From Asterella californica (taxonomy: Eukaryota; Streptophyta; Marchantiopsida; Marchantiales; Aytoniaceae), in assembly GCA_036924285.1 (NCBI GenBank), contig JAYKYS010000018.1, positions 6,138,001 through 6,202,000 of the forward strand: DNA of 64,000 nucleotides, in the 5' to 3' direction. Below the pieces are notes generated by a model, which saw nothing but the letters and a program-made list of their open reading frames with translations, did no database searches and had not been told where the DNA came from. The position numbers and the translations under genes are program-made. Every line of letters starts with the position of its first letter. Within the stretch, counting starts at the first letter, position 1. Below are positions 11,301 through 21,776 of this stretch, in pieces.

Positions 11301-12454
11301 TTTGCATATTCAGTTCCTCCATCGGAAGTTGGAGGAGGTGAATAAACAAAGAATCTACACAATGACAATAAACATCCAAAGTGTACATATGAAGATATAA
11401 CTATGAGTGTCACGTCATGTGGAGAGCAACAAATTCATTTTTAGTGTATCTTTCACCCAGCATCAAAAGAAAAAGTATGTCATAGTAAACTTTTTACCCT
11501 TTTTCACTGATTGATAACTTATTCTAGTTAATATAATCTTCTATTAGCAATCAATATTAAGAATTAAATCTTCCCTAATTTTTCTTGGACTACGTGTTTA
11601 ATTCCCCTACACCAAACTGATGCTGGGAAAGCACCGCGCAATTTACTATGCGTGGTTTGAACTGATATTACGGTAATTTGCTTGTGTGAAGATTTCGGCG
11701 TTGCATAATTAATGTATGGAGAGCTAATGAGAGCTACAGTGTAGAGCTATCCATGCATGAAATCTTATTCTCTTATCTTGGGGCCTCTGATCCGCTTGCC
11801 GAATCCGTGGAGAGTCTCATAAAGACTGTAGTCTGGAGGATTCGAACCCTCGACCATCATCCCTTAGAACCCCAACCCTTCTGCCGAATAATATGTAGTC
11901 AACAGGGCATGCGATGAGACCGTGCGTGCTTACTACAACCACGAAGACCTTACAGCGTAACTCTCGAAGCACAGGGTTAGACTTTGCCATGTTCAAGTAC
12001 TAGTTATTCAGACATGTATCCAGAGTCTAACCTTGTGATGTTACCGCAAGTAACTCCGGTTGCATTATATTTGACTCAGGATCCGGTCATATTCAGGGTG
12101 CTTCTCGTCTGTTTCTCTCGGGGTCGACTAGGTGCAAACCTTAGGTGAACTCGGTGGTGTACATGTTTGAACCGTGGATCTTCACTTCACAGTTCAGATT
12201 TTTGCGGTCAGGTGATTCACGGGCACTCACCTCCTGTCTGCGAGGCCAAGAAACAGAGAAAAGTTTCTCAACTTTGAAGGAGATCTCTGCGGAAAACAGC
12301 TTGAGTGCCCCCGTCTTTTGACCAGTCGTGATTCTTGGTAACGAGAAAATATTCAGTGCGCGGACATTTGTGTCTTGCAGCAGGAACTTGGAAAGAGAAG
12401 GAGAGAGGAAAACACGCGTACGTACTAATTATGGGAAGAAGATAAGCATGTTCA
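11301..12454. other. Non-coding DNA, no gene recognised
   Basis: No long frame or known domain is present. A stretch near 11838-11857 (ggattcgaaccctcgacc) resembles a tRNA T-arm on the - strand, but no acceptor, D-arm or anticodon stem could be folded around it. Confidence 0.45.
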
Positions 12455-12495
12455 TAAGGAGTATATATACTCCTTACTTCCTTATATAAGGAAGT
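12455..12495. repeat. Two abutting perfect palindromes with TATA centres
   Basis: 12455-12476 is a perfect 22-bp palindrome centred on TATATA. 12476-12495 is a perfect 20-bp palindrome (ACTTCCTTATATAAGGAAGT). They share one base. The second contains TATATAAG and could act as a TATA box. An ATG with a GT donor-like sequence (ATGGATGGGGATACG, then gtatgt) occurs about 470 bp downstream at 12965, but no gene is confirmed. Confidence 0.7.
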
Positions 12496-15396
12496 CCAGA
12501 CCCGATCCAGTTAGTCATTCTTCGGTCCATCAGTATCTATTCACTTGGAGGTGTTCGAAGAGTGATTTCCGTGGTTCTAAGGACTGAGAGGGAAGGTCTC
12601 GCGATAGTTATCATCTGACATTCAGCTCCAAAGTGCAAGAGGGAAAGAGAGGCTTTCAGCGGCTTCAGCTCTAGATCTAGAGCCCTAACCCTGTGTCGAC
12701 GGAGACACAGTGAGAAGGCCTTGCTTGACAAGAACTGACTTATCGCTCATCTAGACTTGACTTGAGCTACACAGAATATCTGCTTCCGAGTTCTCCAACC
12801 GCCTGGGCCTGTCCTAGTTTAATTCCTCCCTGCGAGCTTAGCGTACTTTCACTGATTAACACGGGAAAAGTGGTCGAGCTTTAATTACATGGGGCAGACT
12901 AGACGCCATTCATTAATTCGGAACTCCTTCTGACCTGAAGATTCTGGTAACTTCAATTGCAATCATGGATGGGGATACGGTATGTCCAGCTCCATGTTAG
13001 CCTTGAAGATCTAGTTCTGCATCTCAAAGTATCAACGTTCAAGATCTAGATTGCATGCATAATTGAGCATTCACTGACTGATCATTGCAATTGCGGGCCT
13101 CGTAGTCACTTTAAGTTAGTGTATATATTTCTAACTCGTTAATTTGGACTGTGGTTGCAGACAGGCGTCCTTGTGTTTGATTACACCGATAACCCTCCAT
13201 CTTGGTTGCTCAACGATTAAAGCAACTAGCTAGATTGATGACGGTTTGGATAATTCAGAGGTCCCTTTCGTGCATTCCTTCTGAAAGCAGCTCGCTTATG
13301 CTCTATTTTGAGCAATTGAAGGTCGCTTCGGGCAAGTGCATGAGCACTAATCCATTGACTTTCTTGGTCACGCCCTCCCCAAGCTTGTACATACAAATTG
13401 TCGTCACCAGTTGCAAGGCTTGCAAGGAGGCCTGCTATAGATTCATTGATACAGATGTTGAACTTTTATCTCTCTTTCCAGGATAGAGTTCGATCATATA
13501 GATGTACATTAGTTTGCCAACAGCAAGAAAATATATTTTGCTTTAGCTGGTCATCTCGATCAAATTCTCAAGAACAATGAGAAGTTCAACGAGAAACTTT
13601 CCACATGTACATATTATTTGTATAAAATTTATTGTTGATCTGAATTCTGCACGCAGTCATTTCTTGGATTTCTGTACTGAGCTTTACTCGCGGTTTGAGT
13701 TGTACTGGAAAATTCCAGGTGCGTGGTTTAATTGATCAACAGCCTGAGCGAATCTCGTAAATTGACATCAAGTTTTGTGACTCAAGCTGTTGGTGATCTT
13801 CAGTTTAGTTGATTCATTGGTCTTGAAATCGAAACTCTTATAGTTCTGACGTTCTATCTAGAACTTTGCTTCTCTTAGATGTGATCATGAATCTGTCTGA
13901 AGAGAGCTACCTATTGCACAGTAATGCATGCAGATTACCATATATATACTACGGCTGCGGTGGACGGATCTAACCGAGCTCATAATCCCGTACATCGGGG
14001 AGCTTAGCTAGAACACTATTTACTGCTATCACACTGCTTGCCTGGTGAAGAAATTAATATGACAGTAACTAGACTATTAAGTGTCCAAAAATGTTCGGAC
14101 TAGTACTCCAGCTTTTCTAGCCAGAACTATAGAGCTATGTTTCGTTAGCCTGGCCGGCCACGACGATTTCGAATTGATCTATGTGACTTTTAGACTGATC
14201 TGCTAGTTACATCTTTATCCGGGATCCATTGGGTCCCAAATCATGGTCATGCATGCTTAGCGCTAGCGTATACGTACTTGAGGGTATGTATATAAGTAAC
14301 TCAGCGAGTGGAGTCCAGGTTAGGTGTCGTCGACGAGATCCTTAAATTCGAGTCCGATGAATCCGGTTGAATGGTACGTGTTGTTCAAAGCTCCGTTGTA
14401 CAGATCAGAACTTCAAGACCATCGAACCATTCGCACTTGTGAACTTCTTGTCAAGGGATCCAACGTGTTATATATATATGAAGTCTTGCAGACCCCCTAA
14501 ATAATTCCAGGCCTTGAGCGCTAATTATAAAGTGCAATCCGTTCAGTAATTCGCTATGGTTCACAGGCCCGGACTACCTAACAACTACCTAACAACAGTT
14601 CCTGTAAATGAAAGGTGATAGAGCTTCAATGTTTCTTCGGTGTGGAGTTCATGCATGCTTATAGATTTTATTGCACCGCCATAGAACTACAAGATACACA
14701 GGACCCTTGACGATGATCATCCGTGTAATCTTTCCACAGGCGTTTGAGTCTATCACAACTTTGGCCTAAATTTTCTATATCTAGATCCCATCTGGAAAGT
14801 ACTTAAGTCCTAGATCTGGCCATAGTGTTGCCATTGCAGATACAAGGCCGGCCGGAGATGAATTGGGAGCTTTGGAAACTGTACAAAGTACAGCATTTCC
14901 TAGTTTCAAACCGAGTTTATAATCTGTCTTCATTCGCATGATCATGGTCAAATTAGGTACGGTGAACTGACCCGAGTTTCGACCTCATGGATGACATTAT
15001 GCTGACGAAGTTAACGTTCGAATTCCTACAGTAAGTGCATAAATGTTGTTTATGTGTACGTACTCTATCACCTTTCCCGAACTCTAATTAACGTGCAGTG
15101 GCAGTGAGCACTTCATCAGGCGTTTAATTTGTTGGCATCACTTAGACGTGTCACTGGCAGAATATTCTTGCGGCACTTCGTCATGAGCTCGGTAGCTTGC
15201 ACCATACTCTTCCTCTTCACAGGGTTCCTTTCAGTCATGGCTTTGAAGTTCTTGTTCCATGTCGAGGAAGCGTCAATACATCTTCAGCAAGGCAAGATGC
15301 CGCGTCGACTCAGTTTCCTTCGTCAATTTGGGGAGTTGCTGGACGCGTTTCCATCTTCGTAGCTAATGAGGAGCTTGTTGGTATACTCAAGAAATA
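12496..15396. other. Non-coding DNA with weak exon-like fragments
   Basis: A possible micro-gene joins 12965-12979 (MDGDT) to an exon after a ttgcag acceptor near 13160 (TGVLVFDYTDNPPSW, then a stop). A frame at about 15158-15396 after a cacttag could be an exon ending ...IFVANEELVGILKK. Neither resembles a family I can name. Both are weak and may be chance or relics. Confidence 0.25.
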
Positions 15397-15609
15397 GACG
15401 CACACAGGTAATGTATACTACAGCAGTGAATGGAATGAATGTACACTGAAGAGACGTAGTCTATATACTGATCGAGTGTTCCACCTTATCCTGATATTCA
15501 TCCTCTCATCCATCGGCGAGAGGTGACAGACATGTGGTAGCCCATGTGTTGGCAATGTGGTAACTCTATCGAGGTAACATGCCCGATGACTTATAATAGC
15601 TCTGACACT
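15397..15609 (-). repeat. LTR remnant of copia element A
   Basis: On the - strand, the purine-rich string AAAATGGGAG lies directly before TGTCAGAGCTATTATAAG, which looks like a polypurine tract followed by a 3' LTR start at 15609. It lies just downstream of the RNase H of the adjacent copia pol. The far end of the LTR could not be fixed, so the lower coordinate is a guess. Confidence 0.4.
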
Positions 15610-15615
15610 CCCATT

Positions 15616-16742
15616 TTATGAGACATCGGCTACCAAACCCAACATATTCATACAACTATAGTGTAATTCCCATTTTAAGGCTTTAGTCAATATGTCTGCA
15701 GGCATCTCCTTCGTTCCAAGATGCTTCAAGGTAACTGTACCGTCTTCTACCTTCTCACGGACAAAATGATGCTGCACATCTATGTGCTTCGTCCGTTGGT
15801 GGAATACTGGATTTTTACCAAGTGCAATACAACCAATGTTGTCACTGTGAACGATAGTCTGGTTTTTTTGTGGAAAGCCCATCTCTCTCATGAGTCTCCT
15901 AACCCACACAGCTTCCTTGGTTGTATGAGTGCAAGCCATGTACTCCGCCTCCGTGCTGGATAAAGCCACTGTCTTCTGCTTCTTGCTATTCCAACTGATG
16001 GCGCCTCCTGCTAGAATAAAAGTATAACCAGTTGTAAACCTTCTAGAGTCTAAGCAGCCTGCGTGATCAGAATCACCATAACCAACCGGCTCCAATGTGC
16101 CATTGCCACCATCATAGCAAATCCTGTAATCCAAAGTACCTTGGATATATCTGAAAATACGTTTGACAGCAACCCAATGATCGTGACCAGGATTCGATGA
16201 AAACTGGCTCACCAAGCCAACTGCAAATGCTAGATCTGGTCTCGAGCCCTGCATTGCCCACGTCAAGCTTCCGACTGCAGCTTGATATGGAAATCCATTG
16301 CCTGAATTTCTTCTGCTGTCGTTGGAGACATTTCCTTGGTGAGCTTGACATTAAAGTCTAGAGGTGTGGCTACAGGTTTACAATCCTCCATTCTGAATCT
16401 CTCCAGAATGTTTTTCAAGTATTGCCTCTGACTAACAAATGTACGTCTTTTGTTTCTATCACGGACAATAAAGAGTCCTATGATGTACTTTACAGGACCT
16501 AAGTCGGTCATAGCAAATTTGGTTGCTAGACTAATTTTTACTTCAACTATCAACACTTTGCAGTTTGATACCAATAGTAAGTCATCTACGTAAAGAACTA
16601 TGTAAAGAAATTTCTGTTTGTAGTTAAAACGAATAGACTGGAGTCTGCCACACTTCTCACAAAACCAACATCCTTGAAGAACTTGGATATCTTACCGTTC
16701 CATGCATTCCCTGATTGTCGTAACCCGTAAATGGTCTTCAGG
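15616..16742 (-). pseudogene. Ty1/copia pol, C-terminal half (RT end and RNase H), element A
   Basis: Reading the - strand from 16742: KTIYGLRQSGNAWNGKISKF (RT), then after frame changes LGPVKYIIGL and SQRQYLKNILERFRMEDCKP (RT thumb). A 216-codon frame, 16266-15616, holds RPDLAFAVG, VGYGDSDHAGCLDSRR, GGAISWNSKKQ, VALSSTEAEYMA and HQRTKHIDVQHHFVREKVED, which is a typical copia connection/RNase H region with its catalytic acidic residues. Gag, protease, integrase and most RT are missing. At about 16743 the copia homology stops inside RT and a + strand gypsy gag begins, so this element was truncated by rearrangement. Confidence 0.9.
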
Positions 16743-16749
16743 AGTAAAA

Positions 16750-17327
16750 GAAACAGAAGAAGAAAGAGACACTGCGGGATTACACCGAGAGGTTTGAAGA
16801 TCTCCTGGATCACATCCCTCAGAACCAAGGAAGACCCGGTTACTGTGCTCAGCAAGCCGTGGACTGGTACTTGGGAGGATTGTCTCAGGATATGGAATTG
16901 TACTGTAGAAGAGGAGGAGGTGATGATTTAGTAGAAGTACAGAAGTATGCCGAGCAGTATGAAACCTCGAGCATCACTCGGAATATGACGAAAGATAGAG
17001 GGAAGACCTCAAAGAAGTCCAAGAAGTCTTCTAGGAAGTCCAAGAGGAAGTCCAAGTCCACTGAAACTGATAACAGTGATTCGGAAGCATCCTCTACTTC
17101 TGAAGAGTCTACTGTCGAAAGTTCAGAATCCGAATCTGAACAAGAGAAGAAGACGCGGAAGAAGAAGAAGGAGAAGATGCGAGCAAGGGAGGAAGTTGTG
17201 TAGAAGATGTCTCAAACTCAGATCATTCAGTCTGCACCTGATCCCCGTATCGATGAAGTTCTAAAGCAGTTTGCCGATCTGAAAGTTCATCTTCTGAACC
17301 AGAAGGACAAGCGGAAGCAACCTACGG
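16750..17327 (+). pseudogene. Ty3/gypsy gag, N-terminal part
   Basis: No ATG remains because the start was lost at the junction near 16743. The frame reads ETLRDYTERFEDLLDHIPQN, then a cysteine-glutamine segment leading to AVDWYLGGLSQDMELYCRR, a retrotransposon gag (capsid-like) signature. A lysine/serine/glutamate-rich tail follows, with runs such as KKSKKSSRKSKRKSKS. A TAG at 17201-17203 interrupts it. The segment up to 17327 (KDKRKQPT) then runs directly into the zinc-knuckle segment at 18656 once the solo LTR is discounted. Confidence 0.8.
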
Positions 17328-18655
17328 TGTCGAGTTGAGAGTTTTCCTGGGAAGGACGGAACCTTCTGGCTGTGATAGATCTTGAAGGCTGTGTTTAGTC
17401 TACTCAGGGAAGCGTTGGGCTTCAAGCTGTGGTTGCTTACTATACAGAGGTAGGGTTCAGGTCATAAAGGGCACTATAGACATTCACTCAAGTCGAATGG
17501 ACCCTCCAGTATGTTCAGGAAGCGAAAATCAGATCAGACTAGTAGTAATAAGGTCAGACAGCGAACTTTAACGGTCTAGAATCAGAAACATACGATGATT
17601 CAGACTTCAGAACTCCTCCTACATGTAAATGAGGCCCTAATGACCATACACACGAAGTTTCAGCTTGAGATCAAATCAGAGTGTCGAGATATGGGCAGAA
17701 ACGTTCTGAGCAAAGAAATTACGGCAATTTCAGGTACCCAGACAGCTATTTCGACCTAGAACAGAGAATTGACTTGATCACTTTCAAAGATTCTTACAGG
17801 ATTTGCAGTACACAGCTTGCTGAACACTCCTATGAAGTTGGACCTCCTGATTGTACACAGAACTCCAGATCTCGCTCTCTGAAGTTGATGCTCTAGATTG
17901 AGAGCTTTTCGGACCCCCTCTGCTTCAGCGGTCGCCCTGAATTACTCACAATTTCAATTGACATGAAAATTTGGAGACAGTCGTAGCCCTGCTGCCAATG
18001 AATGAGACCTCGAAGGTTTGAAGCGATTTTCTCAAATCTACTGCGATTGACACCGAAAACTCCAAAATCAACAGAAGTGCTGCAATTCTGGCACAAATCG
18101 AACTTCAATCAGCCATAACTTCTTCTTTATTGCTCCAAATCGATCAAAAATTTCGCTGACAGTGCTTGGCACGACGAACTCTATCTCCCTATGCTCTCAG
18201 ATTCGAAGTCCTCTCACCAAAATGCTCGAACTCCTCTTAAGACCCCTACTACTAAGTTTAGCGGTACACTAAAGATAAAATTGGACCAATGGGAGTTCAT
18301 AGTTTCACTCCCCTGTCCTTTTGTGTCCCAAACCACGTGGTGACTTAATTTTGCACATAGGCTACCACGGCAAGCCCCTAAAGTGCCAGCATAGACCCTA
18401 AACTACATGCGAAGACATGTAAAATGACACGTAATCCCGAAAGATAACCTAACCTCGCTAGGAAGCATGCATGGGCGACACGTAATTACAACCCATGAGC
18501 TTAACTCCATCTACTTGGTAATCAACCTACTAAGACTCAAAAATATATAACATCCTCCAGTGTCGACTTCTCTGAGGTCTTAATTTCACTCAGAGAGACT
18601 AACGCTTGACAGAGAGGTGAATTATTTACAATGTAAAATGATTCACATCACGACA
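17328..18655 (-). repeat. Solo LTR inserted in gag, 4-bp target duplication
   Basis: The block starts TGTCGAGTTGAGAG and ends CATCACGACA, so its termini are TGTCG/CGACA. It is flanked by ACGG at 17324-17327 and again at 18656-18659. Its left 60 bp resemble 24359-24420 (...GGACGGAACC...CTGTGATAGATC against ...GGGCGGACCTCC...CTGTGATAGATC), the U5 end of the - strand gypsy LTR, so the solo LTR has the same (-) orientation. Removing it together with one ACGG restores the gag reading frame. No internal sequence is left, which indicates LTR-LTR recombination after insertion. Confidence 0.85.
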
Positions 18656-18659
18656 ACGG

Positions 18660-19643
18660 CTTCCCGGCCAAACCTTTGGTGCAACCTTTGTAACTCTTCC
18701 GGGCACACCAGAGATCAGTGTACGCAAGACCAAGCTGTCAACTGGGCAGGATGGGAAGAAGATGATGAGGGATACCTACACGATCCGAGTGGGGAAACTT
18801 GCTATAGGATCGAGACGATACAACCCTTCACTCCTACGCCTCCCGCCCAATATAATCGTTATGTACCTAGAGATAGAGCTAGCAATGTACAGACCAGGAC
18901 GCCCTGGCAACCTTCTTCATCACAACGACCTCTCAACCCTCTTCCTGGAGCGTGCAATAATTGGGAGAGACAGGACACTGGTGGTCCACCTGTCCTCATC
19001 CGAGAAGACAGATTGGGCAAGTGCCCTTATGTGAGAACTGTAAGGAAGCCGATCATTTCACAGAGAATTGTCCTCAAACCTTACGCCACGACAAATGGTT
19101 AGATTTGCAGAGACCACGCCTCTTGCAGAAGCTGCATCAGCTTCTAAACTCGAGTTAGCAGTGGTACAGCACATCACGGTAGAAGAAGAAGATCTTGGGG
19201 ATTGTACGAATTGTCTCCATATCGAGGAAGACGAACCGGACCCCGGGAAGCGCGAAGGAAAGGAACCCCAGCTGCAGAAGACGAAGTCACTTGAGGCAGC
19301 TTCTTCTTTCACTTTGGCGGATGGCACTGTTTGGAGCCCTAGCCCGGATTCAGACAGTTGGCCTCCCGAAGAAGTCTTGGACGAAGCGGTGTTCAAGATA
19401 AGTACCAGAAACAAAGGGAAGTTAGAATCTCGTCAGAAGGAGATCAAGAAGAAGAAGCAGCGAAAGGAGAGGTCATCTTTTCCTGAGCGGCCGTCTTCTC
19501 TTACTTACGACCGAGAAGATCCGAAGTACTTTGCTCCTGACATTAGACAAGAAATTGAAGCGATCATGCACGAAGAGCTGGAGAAGAGACGAAAGATAGT
19601 ACAACAGCTTCCTACACCGACTACGGCAGCCCCTGTCTCATGA
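18660..19643 (+). pseudogene. Ty3/gypsy gag, zinc-knuckle region and acidic tail
   Basis: The frame resumes with SRPNLWCNLCNSSGHTRDQC, a CX2CX4HX4C zinc knuckle. Two more follow in changing frames. One is degenerate (CNNWGETGHWWSTC, second Cys replaced by Trp) near 18950-18992. The other is intact (CENCKEADHFTENC) near 19038-19079. The three-knuckle gag then continues at 19068-19643 into an acidic, lysine-rich linker (EEEDLGDCTNCLHIEEDEPD, QKEIKKKKQRKERS, DIRQEIEAIMHEELEKRRK). Frameshifts between the second and third knuckles show decay. The tail ends in TGA at 19641. Confidence 0.75.
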
Positions 19644-19715
19644 GAACAGCCCCCAGTCGAGGGAAGACAATCTTCTGGTCTTCCACCCAAGGAAGCAGCT
19701 ACTACATCTTCTCTG

Positions 19716-20790
19716 TTGGAAACACCAGTCACTCTTCTGAAAAGATCTCCTTACAACTTCTTGCGAGACTTGTGGAATCAGAAGGCGGATGTAATCTTTC
19801 AACAGCTGTTGGATGACAACGCTGGTTACAGGAAGTTGTTACAATCTGTGCTTCGAGGATCGAGGAAGAGGAGGACAGCTAAACTTCCCAAGAGCACCCC
19901 GATCCTAAGGATAGAGCATGAGGACTTGCGAGTCCCAGAACTGGATATGGAGATCCATGGCTGTCTTCTGAAGAAGGTACCCATTGATTCCGGCTTCGTA
20001 GTTAACATCATGACTGAAGAAACGGCGCATGCCCTAGGCTTCACTGAGTTCCAGCCTACTCCGAGAATCCTCAGAATGGTCTTGAGGATTCTCGGACCAG
20101 AAGACGACCTTTGGGACAACTGAAAGATGTCTTGACGGTAATTGGTGGAGTATCTTTTTATCTCACTTACATCATTTTGCGACCTGTAGCTAAGGTTGGA
20201 TATCATGTGTTGATAGGAAGACCCTGGCTGTATGCTGCAAATGTAAATACCAACTGGAGAAGACATCGTTTGAGATTTCCCAATCCTACACCCAAGCCAG
20301 GTGAGAAGACTAAGGTCTCGCTTCCTTGGAAGAAAATTGGACACCAAGGTGAAACTCCTTCTACAACAGAGGGGTACACTTCAGAAGACTCAGATGCGTC
20401 TTCTGACAGTGATGAACGGTATAATGAGTTTGTGGTGAATAACTTGTGTACTACAGAAGTAGCAGAGAGAGTAGAAGATGTGATCTGTGGATACATTGAG
20501 TGCTACGAAATTGCGGAAGAAGAGCTTCCAGAAGACGAAAGTATCGTCTTTTCTTCGGAAGATCCGACAATTGGTCTTCCAGAAGACGAAAGTATCGTCT
20601 TCTCTTCAGAAGATCCGACAGTTGGTCTTCCAGAAGACGAATCACAACCAGAAGAAGTTCCTTAACCGGAATATTTTGGTGCTAGTGAGTACAGTCACAC
20701 TGAATGAATGGTAAACCCGGATGATCTTCAAGAAATGGAGGTTGCTCCCGGGAAGAAGCTGAAGCTTTCCAAGATGATCGAGGACCAGCA
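19716..20790 (+). pseudogene. Ty3/gypsy retropepsin and acidic linker, copy 1
   Basis: 19716-20123 encodes PYNFLRDLWNQKADVIFQQL, then the active site KVPIDSGFVVNIMTEETAHA (DSG). A 13-bp inverted repeat at 20061-20073/20083-20095 coincides with a frame change. The frame beginning near 20094 continues RRRPLGQLKDVLTVIGGVSF and YHVLIGRPWLY, the C-terminal part of the protease. An acidic linker follows with 17-residue repeats LPEDESIVFSSEDPTIG, which are 51-bp units. A TAA ends it at 20663-20665. Protease cleaves the polyprotein in intact elements. Confidence 0.8.
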
Positions 20791-21630
20791 GTTAACATCA
20801 TGACTGAAGAAACGGCGCATGCCCTAGGCTCACTGAGTTCCAGCCTACTCCGAGAATCCTCAGAATGGTCTTGAGGATTCTCGGACCAGAAGACGACCTT
20901 TGGGACAACTGAAAGATGTCTTGACGGTAATTGGTGGAGTATCTTTTTATCTCACTTACATCATTTTGCGACCTGTAGCTAAGGTTGGATATCATGTGTT
21001 GATAGGAAGACCCTGGCTGTATGCTGCAAATGTAAATACCAACTGGAGAAGACATCGTTTGAGATTTCCCAATCCTACACCCAAGCCAGGTGAGAAGACT
21101 AAGGTCTCGCTTCCTTGGAAGAAAATTGGACACCAAGGTGAAACTCCTTCTACAACAGAGGGGTACACTTCAGAAGACTCAGATGCGTCTTCTGACAGTG
21201 ATGAACGGTATAATGAGTTTGTGGTGAATAACTTGTGTACTACAGAAGTAGCAGAGAGAGCAGAAGATGTGATCTGTGGATACATTGAGTGCTACGAAAT
21301 TGCGGAAGAAGAGCTTCCAGAAGACGAAAGTATCGTCTTTCCTTCGGAAGATCCGACAGTTGGTCTACCAGAAGACGAAAGTATCATCTTCTCTTCAGAA
21401 GATCCGACAGTTGGTCTACCAGAAGACGAAAGTATCATCTTCTCTTCAGAAGATCCGACAGTTGGTCTTCCAGAAGACGAATCACAACCAGAAGAAGTTC
21501 CTAAATCGGAATATTTTGGTGCTAGTGAGTACAGTCACACTGAATGAATGGTAAACCCGGATGATCTTCAAGAAATGGAGGTTGCTCCCGGGAAGAAGCT
21601 GAAGCTTTCCAAGATGATCGAGGACCAGCA
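20001..21630 (+). repeat. Tandem duplication, units 20001-20790 and 20791-21630
   Basis: The second unit repeats the first from GTTAACATCATGACTG through ATCGAGGACCAGCA almost base for base. It differs by one deleted base near 20829, one additional 51-bp acidic repeat and a few substitutions. The base string GTT occurs at the start of each unit and again at 21631, a 3-bp microhomology at the breakpoints. 790 + 51 - 1 = 840 bp accounts exactly for the second unit. Confidence 0.95.
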
Positions 21631-21775
21631 GTTGGAAGACTTTCGAGAACTTCTGACAGAGTTCCAGGATGTCTTCGCGTGGACCATAGAAGACATGAAG
21701 GGCATACCTCGAGCGTTGGGAGAGCATCGCATTGACTTGGTGGAGGGCATTGTTCCCGCACGGCAGAGGCAGTGA
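20791..21775 (+). pseudogene. Protease/linker copy 2 and pre-RT segment
   Basis: The duplicated frame (20900-21547) repeats LGQLKDVLTV...YHVLIGRPWLY with three acidic 17-residue repeats in place of two. The next frame (21548-21775) gives NPDDLQEMEVAPGKKLKLSK, DFRELLTEFQDVFAWTIEDM and HRIDLVEGIVPARQRQ, the conserved linker immediately before RT in plant Ty3/gypsy polyproteins. RT itself never starts: homology stops at 21775 at the junction with the opposite-strand element. Confidence 0.8.
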
Positions 21776-21776
21776 A

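Larger units (their letters stand above)
16743..21775 (+). mobile_element. Truncated Ty3/gypsy element (gag and protease only), + strand
   Basis: Gag, zinc knuckles, retropepsin and the short segment leading into RT occur in order on the + strand. Both ends are broken. The 5' end starts inside gag at the junction with copia element A. The 3' end stops at HRIDLVEGIVPARQRQ, the linker normally just before the RT domain, where it meets a - strand gypsy element. It contains a solo LTR (17328-18655) and an internal 0.8-kb tandem duplication. It is unusually rich in GAAGAC/GTCTTC, like 26880-31450. Confidence 0.85.

Noticed and set aside
11830..11880. Possible tRNA gene on the - strand (GGTCGAGGGTTCGAATCC)
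   Set aside because: Only a T-arm-like string is present; no matching acceptor stem, D-arm or anticodon arm could be folded.
15129..15396. Overlapping 66- to 77-codon frames as a small gene
   Set aside because: No recognisable domain. Two frames are open over the same bases, and the splice context is ambiguous, so it is only mentioned as a weak exon-like fragment.
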